From the NCBI GenBank assembly GCA_029834535.1, contig JAQMWT010000391.1, positions 1-64,000 of the forward strand: a stretch of 64,000 nucleotides of DNA, written 5' to 3'. Made by a program: the position numbers and the translations under genes. A model generated the notes under the pieces. That model was not told the origin of the DNA. It made no database searches and was given only the letters and a program-made list of their open reading frames with translations. Shown here one piece after another: positions 10,464-20,945 of the stretch; within the stretch, counting starts at the first letter, position 1; each line of letters opens with the position of its first letter. This stretch comes from Chrysophaeum taylorii. Its lineage: Eukaryota > Sar > Pelagophyceae > Pelagomonadales > Pelagomonadaceae.

Positions 10464-11485
10464 TCAGCAATGTCGCTCCTTCAGGCTGCTCCAGACATCA
10501 TCGCAGGCGCGCACGCCGAGCACGCGGACCGTGTCTGACAAAGACCAGCGCGCACCGGTATTGGCGCTCATTGCGTTGAGAACGACGTAATGTTGCAGAT
10601 CTGGAAGCGGCGCATCAAGCGCCGCCGTGAAAAAACCTACAAAGTCGGTGTTAGAGAGCCACATCATTTTAAACCAGGCTTCGTCAAGGTCATTCGTGGC
10701 TTTCGCGGCATCACGTTGCGCGTTTTGGAACTGTGGCGGCACGCCGATACCACTGAGGGTCTCGGGAAGATTTTCTCCCGGCTGACACCTGCGTCGGTAG
10801 TGCGGTTCACAGATACGCTGAAAACTCTGGTCAACAACCAGCCGACGCGCAACGTCACGAAGGTGGTCCGAGGCGACGCGAGGGCTTGAGCCAGGCGCTC
10901 GGCCGCGAGCTTAGCTGCAGCGTAGGCGACAGCGTCCCCCGCCTTCGGGAGGAGGCTTGCATCGTTGTGGAAAGTACCGCAGCGCGGCGGGTCGGTTGGG
11001 CGGATGTCGCCGTGCGCCACGTCGTCCTTGTAGCCCCCCATGACGTGATTCGAGGAGGCAATGACCACGCGTCGAACCCCGCACCGTTCAGCAGCAATCA
11101 TAACGTTAATTGCGTGATCCATCGAGGCCGCCGACTCTGCCCACGACGCATTTGGGTAGGGGTTAACAGCGCTAAAATGAACGACGCAGTCGGCGCCCTC
11201 GAAAGCATGCCGCCACCGCCCCCTGGAGACAGCAACGTCATCAACTACCAGCTCCTCCAACCATGGTGCTGCCGACACGAAGGCCGGATGCTCGATCCCA
11301 ACGACGATCCACTGGTCCTTCGCGAGGCTCATCCCGAGCTTGCTGCCAAGGTTCCCGCACGCCCCTGTGATCACGACCTTGCGGCGTCGCTTACGTCTTT
11401 GGAAGAACCACAACGCAACGACCACAGACGCCGCCGCCGCCGGCGCGAGCAAATAAGGTCGCACACCCATTCTGCAGATGTTCAT
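10464..11485 (-). CDS. Extended SDR / NAD-dependent epimerase-dehydratase family, membrane-anchored
   Basis: Nucleotide-sugar-epimerase-type oxidoreductase; relatives include uronate dehydrogenases. The ATG at 11485 leads into a hydrophobic segment (YLLAPAAAASVVVALWFF) and a basic stop-transfer (QRRKRRRK). Then come the Rossmann motif TGACGNLGSKLG, VVHFSAVNPYP, the Ser region VVIASSNHVMGG and the catalytic YAAAK. An intron of 50 nt (10789-10838) splits Trp in RVGW; splicing gives RVGWCQPGENLP, followed by the C-terminal exon with NDLDEAWFKMMWLS. Length is about 310 residues, usual for the family. The N-terminal anchor is an addition, suggesting ER or another membrane. Substrate unknown. Confidence 0.85.
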
Positions 11486-11519
11486 TTGCTGGCGCGGCGA
11501 TGCGACGCTGCGTCAAAAC

Positions 11520-12157
11520 TTCAGATCGCTCACAACGCTCGAGCGACGGGACTCAACAGGGGGTTACCCTGACGCTGACTTCGGCAGGGGTTCGGCTAGG
11601 AATATAAAAATGTGCTTATGACGTCGAACTCGGCGCACATGCAATCACAGCAGCCCCCGCATTCCCAGCTGAAGATGCTGGAGGGCTTTGAGTAAAGTGA
11701 GCTACCGCACGTGGGCATTGAATAAAGTGAGCTACCGCACTTGCATTCATCCCGCCTTCGTTTCTCTCTCTCATTCGTAAAACAAAGTAGAGGCGCCGAG
11801 GAGTCTATCGACAAGAGTACTCTTCTGGCGATACGCCGTCCGATTTCGCACTCATATACGTTCCTTCTTTATCCTAGCCACCACCACCACAAAGGACTCT
11901 CCCTCCACTACGAACAAGAAACTCCCAAGAAGTGCCGTGCACGCACATCGTTCGAGAAAGACGAGCGAGGCATAGTCTCAACCACGCTAGGTCGCGGCTA
12001 ATAATGAGAGACCGTGTCAGGGGAAGAGGGACGGAAGTCATATCTCGATGTGCAAGCAAGCAAGCAAGCAAGCAGTGGGTTCCGCATGCATGGCCTCAAT
12101 GAATAAATTAATGGCCACCCTTGAGCTCTGGGACTTCTCCGACGTCCTGCGAGAGGG
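11520..12157. other. Intergenic; short direct repeats
   Basis: No gene recognised. AAAGTGAGCTACCGCAC occurs twice (about 11694 and 11726) in a short direct repeat, and a (CAAG)n run lies at 12052-12073. A 72-codon minus ORF (11596-11814) spans the direct repeats and is not supported. Confidence 0.55.
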
Positions 12158-12424
12158 TCAGGGTCGCAAGCGCTCAGAACGCACCTCTTTGATGTACTTG
12201 TAGACCGCGCCGGTGTTGGGCGAGTAGGTCATTTGCTTCCAGCCAATGTCAAGGACGAGGTAGGCAGCAAAGATGCCGGCGGCGGTGAGGATGCCTGGAA
12301 AGGGTTTGAGGCCCTTGGCGCCTCCCCTGCGACGGTAGCATGAGGAGAGAAGTCGAGAGAAGTCGCACGAGAGCATCGGATGTCGTCGCCACGCGTCCTG
12401 CGAGGCGAAGATTGTCTTGGCCAT
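12158..12424 (-). CDS. Mitochondrial complex I subunit, NDUFB3/B12-like
   Basis: Small single-pass accessory subunit of NADH:ubiquinone oxidoreductase, inner mitochondrial membrane. The N-terminus carries DAWRRHPMLS, the hallmark of B12-type subunits. A 42-nt intron (12327-12368; GTGCGA donor, GTCGCAG acceptor) interrupts it, and splicing yields HPMLSGGAKGLKPFPG. A membrane helix (ILTAAGIFAAYLVLDI) follows, then a short charged tail. About 74 residues after splicing, fitting the family. The start is the ATG at 12424, only 81 bp from the start of the divergent gene at 12506. Read without splicing the protein gains a spurious Cys/Arg-rich insert. Confidence 0.75.
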   Translation of the reverse strand: MAKTIFASQDAWRRHPMLSCDFSRLLSSCYRRRGGAKGLKPFPGILTAAGIFAAYLVLDIGWKQMTYSPNTGAVYKYIKEVRSERLRP

Positions 12425-12505
12425 CGCGTGCGTAGCGAGGTGCTCCTGTATTGCCGTTGAACGGGTCTCAAGTTATTTTTTTGTTGACGATGATATCAGC
12501 CGAGC

Positions 12506-15500
12506 ATGACGGGTGATGACCAGCCGTCGTGGGTTCCGTTGCCGCAGCAATGGGACCGTGCCGACTGCGTCTTGGAGGCGATGCTCCGCGCCATTCGGCG
12601 TCAGGGGTCGCGGCTCAAGGTGACGGCGTTGACGAGCACCCGGCGCCGCACCGCACTCACGTTGCATCTCGTGGCGGAAGATGGGAGGCGAGAGTATGTC
12701 GCGGCAAGCTATTGCACCGTCGTCGTTGCCGGGCACGCGCTGGCGACCTCGGCGGACAGCGCGACGCGGCGGAACTTTCGTCACCTCGCGAAGCGGCTGG
12801 CTTCGGGCCGACTGCGGCAGCAGTCGAGTCCGCATCTGATCGTGCGCCACGAGGCCGCCGCTGCCGTCGAGCTCGTGAGCAGAAGAAGAAGAGGTGTTGA
12901 CGACGTGACGGGCTCTCTCAGGTCGATGCTGACGACGCCAGCGCGGTGGCGATGGTCGTCGAGCGCTCGGGGCGCCTTCGGCTGTGGCGCGCGGAGAGCA
13001 CGGCGTGGCGCTACGTCGGGAGCGTCGACCTCCTGCGCGTCAAGGAGGCCGTCGCGGCGCGCGTCCGGGGCGCCCCGATCGACCGTTCCGAGCCGGACGC
13101 TGAGATCTGCGCGGCAAGTTGTTGTTATTATTATTATTGAACGCCCGGAAGACGCTCCCGTATTGATTCGTTCGTTCGTTCGTTCAGGCGACGCTGACTG
13201 CCGACAGCCGGGTCGCTTGGATCGACGCTAGAGGGGCATCGTGCCGTTGCGTTCGCGCCGTCGTGTCTCCCTCGTTCCCTCCCTCGTTGAACTGATGTTT
13301 TCAGGTCGGATTGGCGAGCGACGGTCGGCTCGGCGTGGGCCTCGAGGCGCGCGTCGCCGACGGCATGGGTTTCGCAGCGTTCGAGCACGTTTTCGCCGCG
13401 CCCGCGGGCGCGTGGCTCGCGGGACGGTGTCGGCGCACGGGCGGGCGCGTGCTCGTGTACGCTGCTCTCGGCGCGCCTGCGGTGGTCGCGCAGCGGTTCC
13501 CCGCCGACGAGCCCGCGCCGCGCTTCGCTGCCACCCGCGGCCAGCTCCTCGTACTGCGCGCGCTGAGCGAGCTCGTCGCGTGGTCGCCGCCAAGCACGGC
13601 AACGTCGATCGGACGGTGCGACGCGCCGCGGCGCGCCGACCGCCTCGTCGACTTCGCCGCGTCGGCCACTGTGGCCGCCATCCTTTGGCGCACAGACCGC
13701 GGCCTCTGCCTGCGGGTCCACGACGTCGCGCGGCACGCGGAGCTCGTCCTGACGTGCGTCGCCGAGGCCGTCGTCAACGGACGCGCGCCGGGCGACTGGT
13801 CGCCGCGCGCCGCCGCGCCGCCCGCGGCGTCCTCGAGCGCCAAGCTCCTCGCTATGCGGTCCAAGAACGGCGACGCCGTCGCGAACGGGACGACGAGCTC
13901 TCGATTTCGGCTTTGGCTCGCGGCGCCCGCGCGCGACGACGCGAGCGAGTGGGCGGTCGGCGTCGTCGACTCTCTCCTCGGCGTCGAGTGGAGCTGGCGC
14001 GCGCCGCGCCGCGAGGCGGCCCCGCCAGCCCCGGTGGTCGTCGTCCCGCGACCAACGCCCTTCGCCGACGAGGAGCCCCTCCGCCGCGCCCCGCGACGCC
14101 TCGGCGCGCCCTCGAACGGCCACCAACTCCGGCGCGAGCGCAAGCTCCTCAACGGCGCCCTCGCCGAGGCCAACGCGTGCGTCGCCTCTCCAAAAGCATT
14201 ACGTACGTTTTCCCAGGCTCGCCAAGCGCTGCGTGTACCCGCGGCGCTCCAACTCGCGCAGCCGAGCCCCGGTCCCGATGCCGCGGCAGCGCGCCGCCGC
14301 GTGCGTCTCCCCTCTCGCCGTCCGCGACCGAGTCTCGTGTCTAGGCTCGCCGCGGCGCTCGACCTCCCGCGCGAGTCGCTCTCGCGGCCGGCCGCGTTCG
14401 CGTCCATGCTGTTCCTCTGCCGCGCGAACCCGGACGACCCCTGTTACGGCTGCTTCGAGCTCTCGTGTCATCTTCACCTCTCGTGCGTTCGCTTCCTTTT
14501 AAAGATTCCCCCGACGCCTCGCGCAGCCTCGAACCCGACGTCCTCGCGACCTTCATGTGAGTACGCAGCGTCGTCGTCTTTACGCCTGCGCAGTCGCGGC
14601 GTCGTCGAGCGCAAACGCACCGCTTCGCCGGCGCAGACGACGGGCCGGCGCCGACGCCGGAGGCTCCCGTCCCTCTCTCTCTTCGACGACCCCGCCGGAC
14701 TCCGCGGCGACGACGACTTCTCCGAGGTGGGGGCCTTCTCCGAGACGGCCGACTCGGACGACAACGACGACCGCTCCGACGAGGCCTCAGACTTCGACGA
14801 GGAATACGACGACGCCGACGACGACGACGACCGCCTCGACGTCGACGGCGTTCCCCCCCGCGAAGCCGATCCCGTACCCTGGCCGCCCGACGCCAAAGCC
14901 GCCCCGGCGACGCCCGACCGCGCGGTCGCGACTATCGTCCCGCTCCGCCGGATCAACCGCCGGTCGAGACCGTCCTTCGAGACTCGCGCGGCAGCCGCTA
15001 TCCCTCCGCTCGCGAGCCTCGCCTCGGACCGGCACCGCCGCGCCGCGCTCGACGCGCTCCGTGCCGCCAACCACCCAGACCTCGCCGTCCAGGCGCTCCT
15101 CGCCGAGCGACAGACCCCCGACGCCCTCGTCGCCCTCGGCGACATGCGCCGAGACGCCCTCGACGACCCCCGACCCCGCATCTTTTCCGAAGACGCCTGC
15201 GACCACCCGGTCGACCTCTTCGACGAGGTGGGTACGCTTGTAGCCGTCCCGACGTGTTCTTTGTTGCTTCCCCGCAGGCCTTCGCCGCCGCGCTCCAGCA
15301 CGCGATGCGCGCCGACGACCTCGACACCGCGCTGGCCATCCTCCGCCTCCGTCTCCCGCACTTTTCCTGGAGAGACCTCCACCACTTGATCCTCGACCTG
15401 CTTGACGACGACCCTCACTCCCCCTCGAGGACCCTCATCCGCACCTGCTTTCTCGAGATCCTCGACCCGGGACCACCGCCGGGCGCCGACCCGGCGCTCA

Positions 15501-15646
15501 CCACCTCCTCCTACGAGGCGCCGTCCCTTCTTCTCCAGAATTCGGCGGACTCCTACGGCCGAGCGCGAGCCTCGTCGACCTGTGTTGTCCCCGGGAGCCC
15601 CCAATTCCAAGGCAGCAGCGCCGCCGCCGCCGCTCGCTCCTTGTGA
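12506..15646 (+). CDS. Large multi-exon protein, unrecognised (acidic, possible propeller repeats)
   Basis: Function not recognised. Exon 1 starts at ATG 12506. An intron at 12875-12921 (GTGAGC donor) joins AAVEL to VDADDASAVAMVVERSG. Two further introns are likely between 13110 and 13302, but their phases did not resolve cleanly, so a frame error is possible there. A long exon runs from about 13303 to 15227, and the 50-nt intron 15228-15277 leads to the last exon (AFAAALQHAMRADDLDTALA). Segments such as SGRLRLWRAES, ATLTADSRVAWIDAR and SDGRLGVGLEARV resemble propeller strands, which is suggestive only. The middle is rich in Asp/Glu (about 14750-14840). The C-terminal ~150 residues look helical and repeat-like. 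Antisense open frames of 330-412 codons are GC shadows. Confidence 0.5.
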
Positions 15647-15787
15647 TTCAGTCCGTGCGTGTGCGTGCCTTCGTTTCCCCGGGTTTGTGTTTTGCCTCTC
15701 CCCCCAAAACAAGGGGTTTTTGTTCGTTCACGCAGCAGCACCATAAATAAAAAAAAAAGGGGGAGTGAGTAAGGTTATTATTACCAC

Positions 15788-16450
15788 ATGGAGGAGGTGC
15801 TGCGGACGTCGTCGACGATCGTCGGCTACGGCGCGCTCCTCTCGCCGGAGTCGTCTCGGCTGACCTTTCCTGGGCTGAAGAACTTCCGCCTCGTACGAAT
15901 CCAAGGCTGGCGCCGCGTTTTCGCGCACCCGCACTTGTTTCTGATGAGCCGCGGTCTCCTCGACGTGGACACGATGCGTCTCGCCTCGCTCTCGGCCGAA
16001 CCGTGCGATGGCGCGTCGTTCGTAGCCGCTGCGTTCGACGTGATGCTCGACGACGCCCAGCGCGCGGCGTTCCTCCTGCGCGAGCGCGAGTACTCGTTGG
16101 TCCGGGTCGATTGCGTCGACCTCGTCGGCGGGCGACGGACGACGGGGGTTATGTGTGCGAGAAACACCGACGCCGCCTGCGTAGGGGTCCCCCGACCGAC
16201 GGGCATCAGGTCGATTTGGGATTGGCCTCCAGACTCGGGGTTGCTCCCCGCCGACGTTTACCTTCGCCACGTCCTCCTGGCCGCCGAGAAAGCTGGCGCC
16301 GAGGCCGAGCAGTCCTTTTTGCGCGACACCTTTCTCGCAGATCGGGTTACGACCCTCGCAGCCTACCTCGTCGTCAAAGAACAACGAGACGCGATCATGA
16401 GGAGCGGGGCTGCCCTTCCGCCCGACTTGAGGCCCCGCTTCAGCGGGTGA
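15788..16450 (+). CDS. Gamma-glutamylcyclotransferase-like (AIG2/GGCT fold) protein
   Basis: A 220-residue single-exon ORF from ATG 15788. The N-terminal IVGYGALLSPESSR matches the YGSNL-type substrate-binding loop of the GGCT/AIG2-like fold; later pieces include GWRRVFAHP and a central Glu-rich stretch (LREREYSLVRVDCVDL) at the usual position of the catalytic Glu. The family cyclises gamma-glutamyl amines or dipeptides to 5-oxoproline, or acts on related substrates. The C-terminal ~60 residues (VYLRHVLLAAEKAGAEAEQSF) are an extension beyond the core. Substrate cannot be inferred. Confidence 0.7.
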   Translation: MEEVLRTSSTIVGYGALLSPESSRLTFPGLKNFRLVRIQGWRRVFAHPHLFLMSRGLLDVDTMRLASLSAEPCDGASFVAAAFDVMLDDAQRAAFLLREREYSLVRVDCVDLVGGRRTTGVMCARNTDAACVGVPRPTGIRSIWDWPPDSGLLPADVYLRHVLLAAEKAGAEAEQSFLRDTFLADRVTTLAAYLVVKEQRDAIMRSGAALPPDLRPRFSG

Positions 16451-16628
16451 TATAAACTACACTAAAGGGGTGCGAGAGGCTACAAAAGAACGAACTTGAC
16501 GACGACGACGACGACAACAAAGCGGAAATTTTTTTGTGCTTATTTGTTCGTTTCCTTGACAAAAACGACTTTGGATGAAGAAGAAGAAGAACAAAGCCAC
16601 CAGCGACGACGCGTCAATTGACTAGCCA

Positions 16629-17261
16629 TCAGAAAATGGTGATGAGGACGAAGCAGCAATAGATGAGGGCGAGGGGGTACGCGATGAGGAAGCGCTGGTG
16701 TCGGGCGTGGAGCTTAGTTTCGAAGAGGCGGGTGGATGTCCAGGTGGAGGCGAAGACGCAGAGGGCTGCCAGGACGGTGCCCAACGGACCGGTGAGCTTG
16801 ATGACAAGCGCGACGGCCGCGAGGACGACGACCGGGAGGAGACAGTAGCCCAGAAATGAAACGACGTGGGAGAACCCGACGCCCGTGTCGGGGCTTGCCA
16901 TCAAGTTCAGCATCAAGTAGGTCCCCACGCACGACGAAATACCAAACCCGTATATGTAGCCAAAGTGGACCTTGCCCCGAAGGAGGAGGAGCCCACCCAA
17001 ACAGAGACCGAAAACGATTGGACCGGCCAAGTCGGCTTCCTCGACGATCCGGTCGTCGATTTCCGAGATGGATGGTCGCAACACCAGCTTGGTCTTGGTC
17101 CAGATGTCGGCGAAGGAGATCCCGAGCTCCTCCAAAAGCGGAATTTCGTCCTCGTCTTCGTCGTACGGCACCGAGACCGAGCGTTGCGTCGGCTCCATCG
17201 GGTCGTTCGATTCGACGTTTGTGAACCAGGCCTGCTGCTCGAAGGGCAACCCCGAGCTCAT
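16629..17261 (-). CDS. YIPF5-type Yip1-domain Golgi/ER membrane protein
   Basis: Yip1-family five-pass membrane protein that binds Rab GTPases and supports ER-Golgi vesicle traffic. The start is the ATG at 17261 (MSSGLPFEQQAW). An acidic cytosolic N-terminus (YDEDEDEIPLLEELGI) precedes the family signature FADIWTKTKLVLRP and DLAGPIVFGLCLGGLLLLRGKVHFGYIYG. Hydrophobic segments follow to the C-terminus (FLIAYPLALIYCCFVLITIF). About 210 residues, no intron seen. The longer upstream open frame, to 17954, is antisense to eIF2-beta and should be ignored. Confidence 0.9.
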   Translation of the reverse strand: MSSGLPFEQQAWFTNVESNDPMEPTQRSVSVPYDEDEDEIPLLEELGISFADIWTKTKLVLRPSISEIDDRIVEEADLAGPIVFGLCLGGLLLLRGKVHFGYIYGFGISSCVGTYLMLNLMASPDTGVGFSHVVSFLGYCLLPVVVLAAVALVIKLTGPLGTVLAALCVFASTWTSTRLFETKLHARHQRFLIAYPLALIYCCFVLITIF

Positions 17262-17306
17262 CGGCGGCCGGACGACAGAGGAGGGTAAGTGTCGGTATAA
17301 AGAGCG
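17262..17306. promoter_or_regulatory. 45-bp bidirectional promoter/5' region
   Basis: Only 45 bases separate the YIPF5 and eIF2-beta start codons, so both 5' UTRs and core promoters must overlap each other or the opposing genes. No TATA box is visible. Confidence 0.6.
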
Positions 17307-17993
17307 ATGTCTACGACGGAGGTGGAACAACAACCCGGACAGGATGAGATGCCACCGGCCGAGGCCGACGAGGACATCGCCCAGATGTTCGATTTGTCGA
17401 AGAAAAAGAAGAAGAAAAAGAAGAAGAAGGAGGAGACCGAGAAGATCAACGTTGAGAGCGACGTCTCGGGTGTGGTTGTCGACCCCGCGGCCGACGGCGG
17501 CCGCCAGTACGCGTGCTACACCTACAAGGAGTTGCTGGACCGCGTCGTGCGGATTCTTCAGGAGAACAACCCCGAGCTCAGCGAGAAGCGGCGACACACG
17601 ATGAAGCCCCCGCAGCTCATGCGCGTCGGGACCAAAAAGACGCTCTGGGTTAACTTCCAGGAAATCTGCAAAATGATGCGCCGCAACCCCGAGCACGTTT
17701 TCCAGTTCTTCATGGCCGAGCTCGGGACCGAGGGCTCGATCGACGGTACCCAGCGCCTCGTCATCCGTGGCAAGTATGTCCCCAAGTATATCGAGTCTCT
17801 CCTTCGCAAGTACATCGTCGAGTACGTCACCTGCCAGATGTGCCGCTCCCCGAACACCACCCTCACCCGCGACTCCGTATCGCGCCTCTATTTCATCCAC
17901 TGCCAGGATTGCGGCTCGAGCCGCTCCGTTGCCCCCATCCGTGCCGGCTTCCACGCCCAGACGAGGGCAGATCGCCGCGCCCTTCGCAAGTAG
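17307..17993 (+). CDS. EIF2S2: Translation initiation factor eIF2 subunit beta
   Basis: Beta subunit of the eIF2 complex that delivers initiator Met-tRNA to the 40S ribosome. 228 residues, single exon, ATG 17307. It has one lysine block (ten Lys in a row near residue 32) that binds eIF5/eIF2B-epsilon in homologues, which often have three such blocks. Then come YTYKELLDRVVRILQENNPEL, PPQLMRVGTKKTLWVNF, HVFQFFMAELGTEGSIDG, LVIRGKYVPKYIESLLRKYI and a C2-C2 zinc ribbon (CQMCRSPNT...CQDCGSSRS). All core elements are present. Confidence 0.97.
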   Translation: MSTTEVEQQPGQDEMPPAEADEDIAQMFDLSKKKKKKKKKKEETEKINVESDVSGVVVDPAADGGRQYACYTYKELLDRVVRILQENNPELSEKRRHTMKPPQLMRVGTKKTLWVNFQEICKMMRRNPEHVFQFFMAELGTEGSIDGTQRLVIRGKYVPKYIESLLRKYIVEYVTCQMCRSPNTTLTRDSVSRLYFIHCQDCGSSRSVAPIRAGFHAQTRADRRALRK

Positions 17994-18149
17994 ACGTGAC
18001 GACCATGACGATCACCAAGGTCGCCTCGTCGTCGCTTTCATCGCGTACCCACGACCCCTTCCCTGCTCTCTTAGCGACGTCGTTGACGTTGGTGTCCACG
18101 CTTTCTGATATTAAGAAGAGGAAACGCTACCACGCCGGTATATGGAGCG

Positions 18150-18214
18150 GTCGGTTGATCGATCGCTCGAGCGAGCGAGTGATCGAGCGAGCGAGTGATC
18201 GGTCGGTCGGTCTA
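18150..18214. repeat. GATC/GAGCGA simple repeats
   Basis: Runs of GATCGATCGCTCGAGCGAG, GTGATCGAGCGAGCGAGTG and GGTCGGTCGG downstream of eIF2-beta. Low complexity, no coding content. Confidence 0.8.
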
Positions 18215-18364
18215 TTAGGGGTTCGGGCGGCCGCGGGGTACTATTTGGTTATGCACGGCGTTGATGACCCCATTCTCGAGAGCAGCGAGGAAGCTCAGGG
18301 CAGAAATGAGGACGGCGTAGCGCGTGAGCATTGCGCCCGATTTCCCCACACGAGGCCTCATCAT
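18215..18364 (-). CDS. Possible 49-residue membrane microprotein
   Basis: ATG at 18364 opens a short frame with a basic N-terminus (MMRPRVGKSGAM) and one hydrophobic segment (YAVLISALSFLAAL), ending at 18215. Upstream on the same strand (18370-18550) another frame reads as charged, coding-like sequence (KLEEADELAAAKKREGG), so this may be part of a spliced gene. No family recognised. Confidence 0.2.
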   Translation of the reverse strand: MMRPRVGKSGAMLTRYAVLISALSFLAALENGVINAVHNQIVPRGRPNP

Positions 18365-18933
18365 GGGCTCTCTTCCGGGTATATTTGAGGATCATAGTTA
18401 CTTCGGCCATCGTGAGATGCTTGTCGGTCGGACGAACTTGTAGCAGCGCCTTATGACCGCCCTCCCTCTTCTTCGCCGCGGCGAGTTCGTCGGCTTCTTC
18501 GAGCTTCGAGTCGACGACCCTGGTGCATTCCCCGTCGGTCTTGACTAATAACTCAACGAACGGGGGATTATTATTTATTATTTATTTTTGCAGAGGCGCA
18601 ACTGCAGACCATTATTGGCATTTTTTAAAAAAAAAAGTCTTCCATATTCTCTAAAAGACCCCGCCGCATTTGTCTTCTTCTGTTTGTCGAATGAAGCCCT
18701 TGTCGCCCGCCCACGCTTCGATATAACTGAAATAAACTTTGGTTTTTGACACACAACCTTCGAGCACCTTCCAGACGTCGACCTTCGAGCGCGTTCCAGA
18801 CATTGTCCTCTTCGGCATTTTCCCTCGGGCGGACCGCCAGGTCCGTTATGATCGTGTCGACATGGTTTTCTTTGTGGGAGAAAGAAAGAAAGAAACTGCC
18901 TGTGGTAATAATAAACTGCCACAGCCGTCGAAC

Positions 18934-19975
18934 ATGGATATCGAATTCGCATCTTTCGCCGACGCCAGCCTGGCTTCGTTGAGGGTAGCTTCGAGACGCT
19001 CGAGGTGGTGGTCTCGAGAACACCGTCAACAAGCTGAACGAGACAATAAACCAGCTGAGCCGTGCGGAGGACAGCCAACCCGTGCCTCGGCCCGATTCGT
19101 CGAGCCCGGTAGCCTGGTTCCCGTCCGGGAGCAACCCGTCGTTCGAAGGGTGGCGGCGACAGCGGCTGTGTCGTCGTCGTCGTCGCCACCGCTGTCGAGA
19201 CCAGCAGCTTCGGCGCCAGCTCCCGCGCCCGACTCCGCTGGGTTGCGGCGGCAAAGATCCCCATCGGCTGGGCCGTCGGGGCTGACCGCAGCTCGGCGGC
19301 GAACCATGTCCGATGCTCCTCCCTCCGAGAACCGGCTCGCCTCGAAGGCGGGGGGAGACGACGGCCGAACCAGAGGCCGAATCTGCGATCCAGGCCTTGC
19401 TTCGGCGTAGGGCGACCGACTCAACTCGTCCTGCCCCGGCGTCGTCAGCACCAGCCCGCGGGAACCTCGAGCAACTTTGACACGCCCACCGTCGAGCAGC
19501 AGTGCTGGACCCTCGTCAACGTGACCGCGGCTACTCCCGAGACCAACATCAAAGGCAGCCTCGCCAGCGACTACTACTGCGACTTCCTCGACCATCTTCT
19601 CTTCAAATCTCAGGTGAAGTCCAAGGCCGAGAAGTTGGTTCGGTGGTTGAATGCGATGGATACGCCGGCAGAGAGAGCATGCCTTTGCCGCCGCCATCAT
19701 TTGAGAGGAAAGGGCTTCTTGCCCTGCAGCGCCGTGTGGCGACGTACCTTTCGGATCTCGTTCGACGCCGGCTCGCGGCTGCGTTTCGAACTGACACTGA
19801 ACTGATGGAGTTACCTACTGGCATCAAGTCCGGCAAGGAACTCAAGGTGAGCACCCTCGAGGAGCAGCTGAAGAAGCTGATCAAGCTCAAAGTCATCATC
19901 ATACACTCCGAGGAAGCAATCTGGCAGTTCAGGACGGACGAGGAGGTGGCGACGAGCTGCCCGTATTCCCTATAG
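18934..19975 (+). CDS. Unrecognised coding-like region, several short exons possible
   Basis: Coding-like pieces occur in different frames on the plus strand: MDIEFASFADASLASLRVA from ATG 18934, then LENTVNKLNETINQLSRAED near 19015, SDYYCDFLDHLLFKSQVKSK near 19570, and FERKGLLALQRRVATYLSDL with LEEQLKKLIKLKVIII ending at 19975. They suggest a coiled-coil protein spread over introns or broken by indels, but I could not join them. Function unknown; it may not be a gene. Confidence 0.25.
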
Positions 19976-20249
19976 TAATGCGCGGGACCAGGGATCATGA
20001 TGAGTGCGATGGCGGCGGGACGAGCGCGTTAGGTGCCATTGGCGTCAGGTGCCATTGCGTCCGGGTCCTCCGGGCGGCCGCGGTGCCTGCGTCGTCTGCG
20101 ATGCCGGGCGGGCAGGCGAGGAGATAATAACAGTCTTACACCATTGCCACGCTGTATATAAACAGGCTGTTTCGAAGCTCATGAAGTGAATCGAGTGCCA
20201 TGCCGCGTCGACTCAGATTCCGAACCTTTGTTGGGTCTTTTTTATTAGG

Positions 20250-20945
20250 CTTCAGACCATATGCTCAATCCACTCGCAGAGCCATTCTGCATCGATTTTT
20301 CTAATATCGCGCTCAGATTCGGGATTTTCCAGGTTGCTTTGAGGCTCGAGACCATGCTAAACGACTCGCGGGTCCATTCCGCGTTGATTCACGCTCAGAT
20401 TCGGGTATATCCGTGCTGCTTTGAGGCTCGAGACCACGTGCTAAACCGATTCGCTGAAATTCGACTTTCGGAGACATGCCCATTCGGTTCAATTCCAAAC
20501 TGAGATTCGCGCCGTTCCAGGCTGTTCTGATGCTCAATACCGCGCCAAAATGACTCGCAATGCCATTCCGCGCTGGTTCGCTCATGCCCATGTTCAAGCA
20601 CTTCCAGGCCGTTCGAGACTCGAAGAGCCATGCGGCGCCGCCGAGTTGCTTTCAAGCTCAAGTTCCGGCCCTTGCCGACCGTCTTAAGGGCAAACACCAT
20701 GCTTAAACTATTCGCGGAGCCATGACGCGTTGATTGATCTTAGAATTGGACCTTTCCAGACCGCTTTCAGGTTCAGCACATTGCCTAAGCGACTCGCAGG
20801 GCGATGGCGCATTGCGCTATTGTAGATCGGGTCGTTTCCGAGACGGGCGGCTCAGCACAACGCCAAAGTGACTCGCAGGGCTATGGCGCACTGCTTTACT
20901 GTTGACCCCTTTCCGGGTCGTTTTCGAGACGGGCTGGTCGTTCAG
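20250..20945. repeat. Diverged tandem repeat array, unit ~100 bp
   Basis: About seven degenerate units share the word order: CCAGGCTGTTT-like, then GAGGCTCGAGACC, CATGCTAAACGACTCGC, GGGCCATTCCGCGTTGATT and CAGATTCGG. Units are clearest at 20330-20440 and fade towards 20945, where the unit reads GACTCGCAGGGCTATGGCGC. No protein is conserved across units. Confidence 0.7.

Noticed and set aside
13134-15712. Minus-strand frames of 330-412 codons opposite the unrecognised large gene
   Set aside because: Low complexity, no motifs. The plus strand has GT-AG introns that join coding-like frames.
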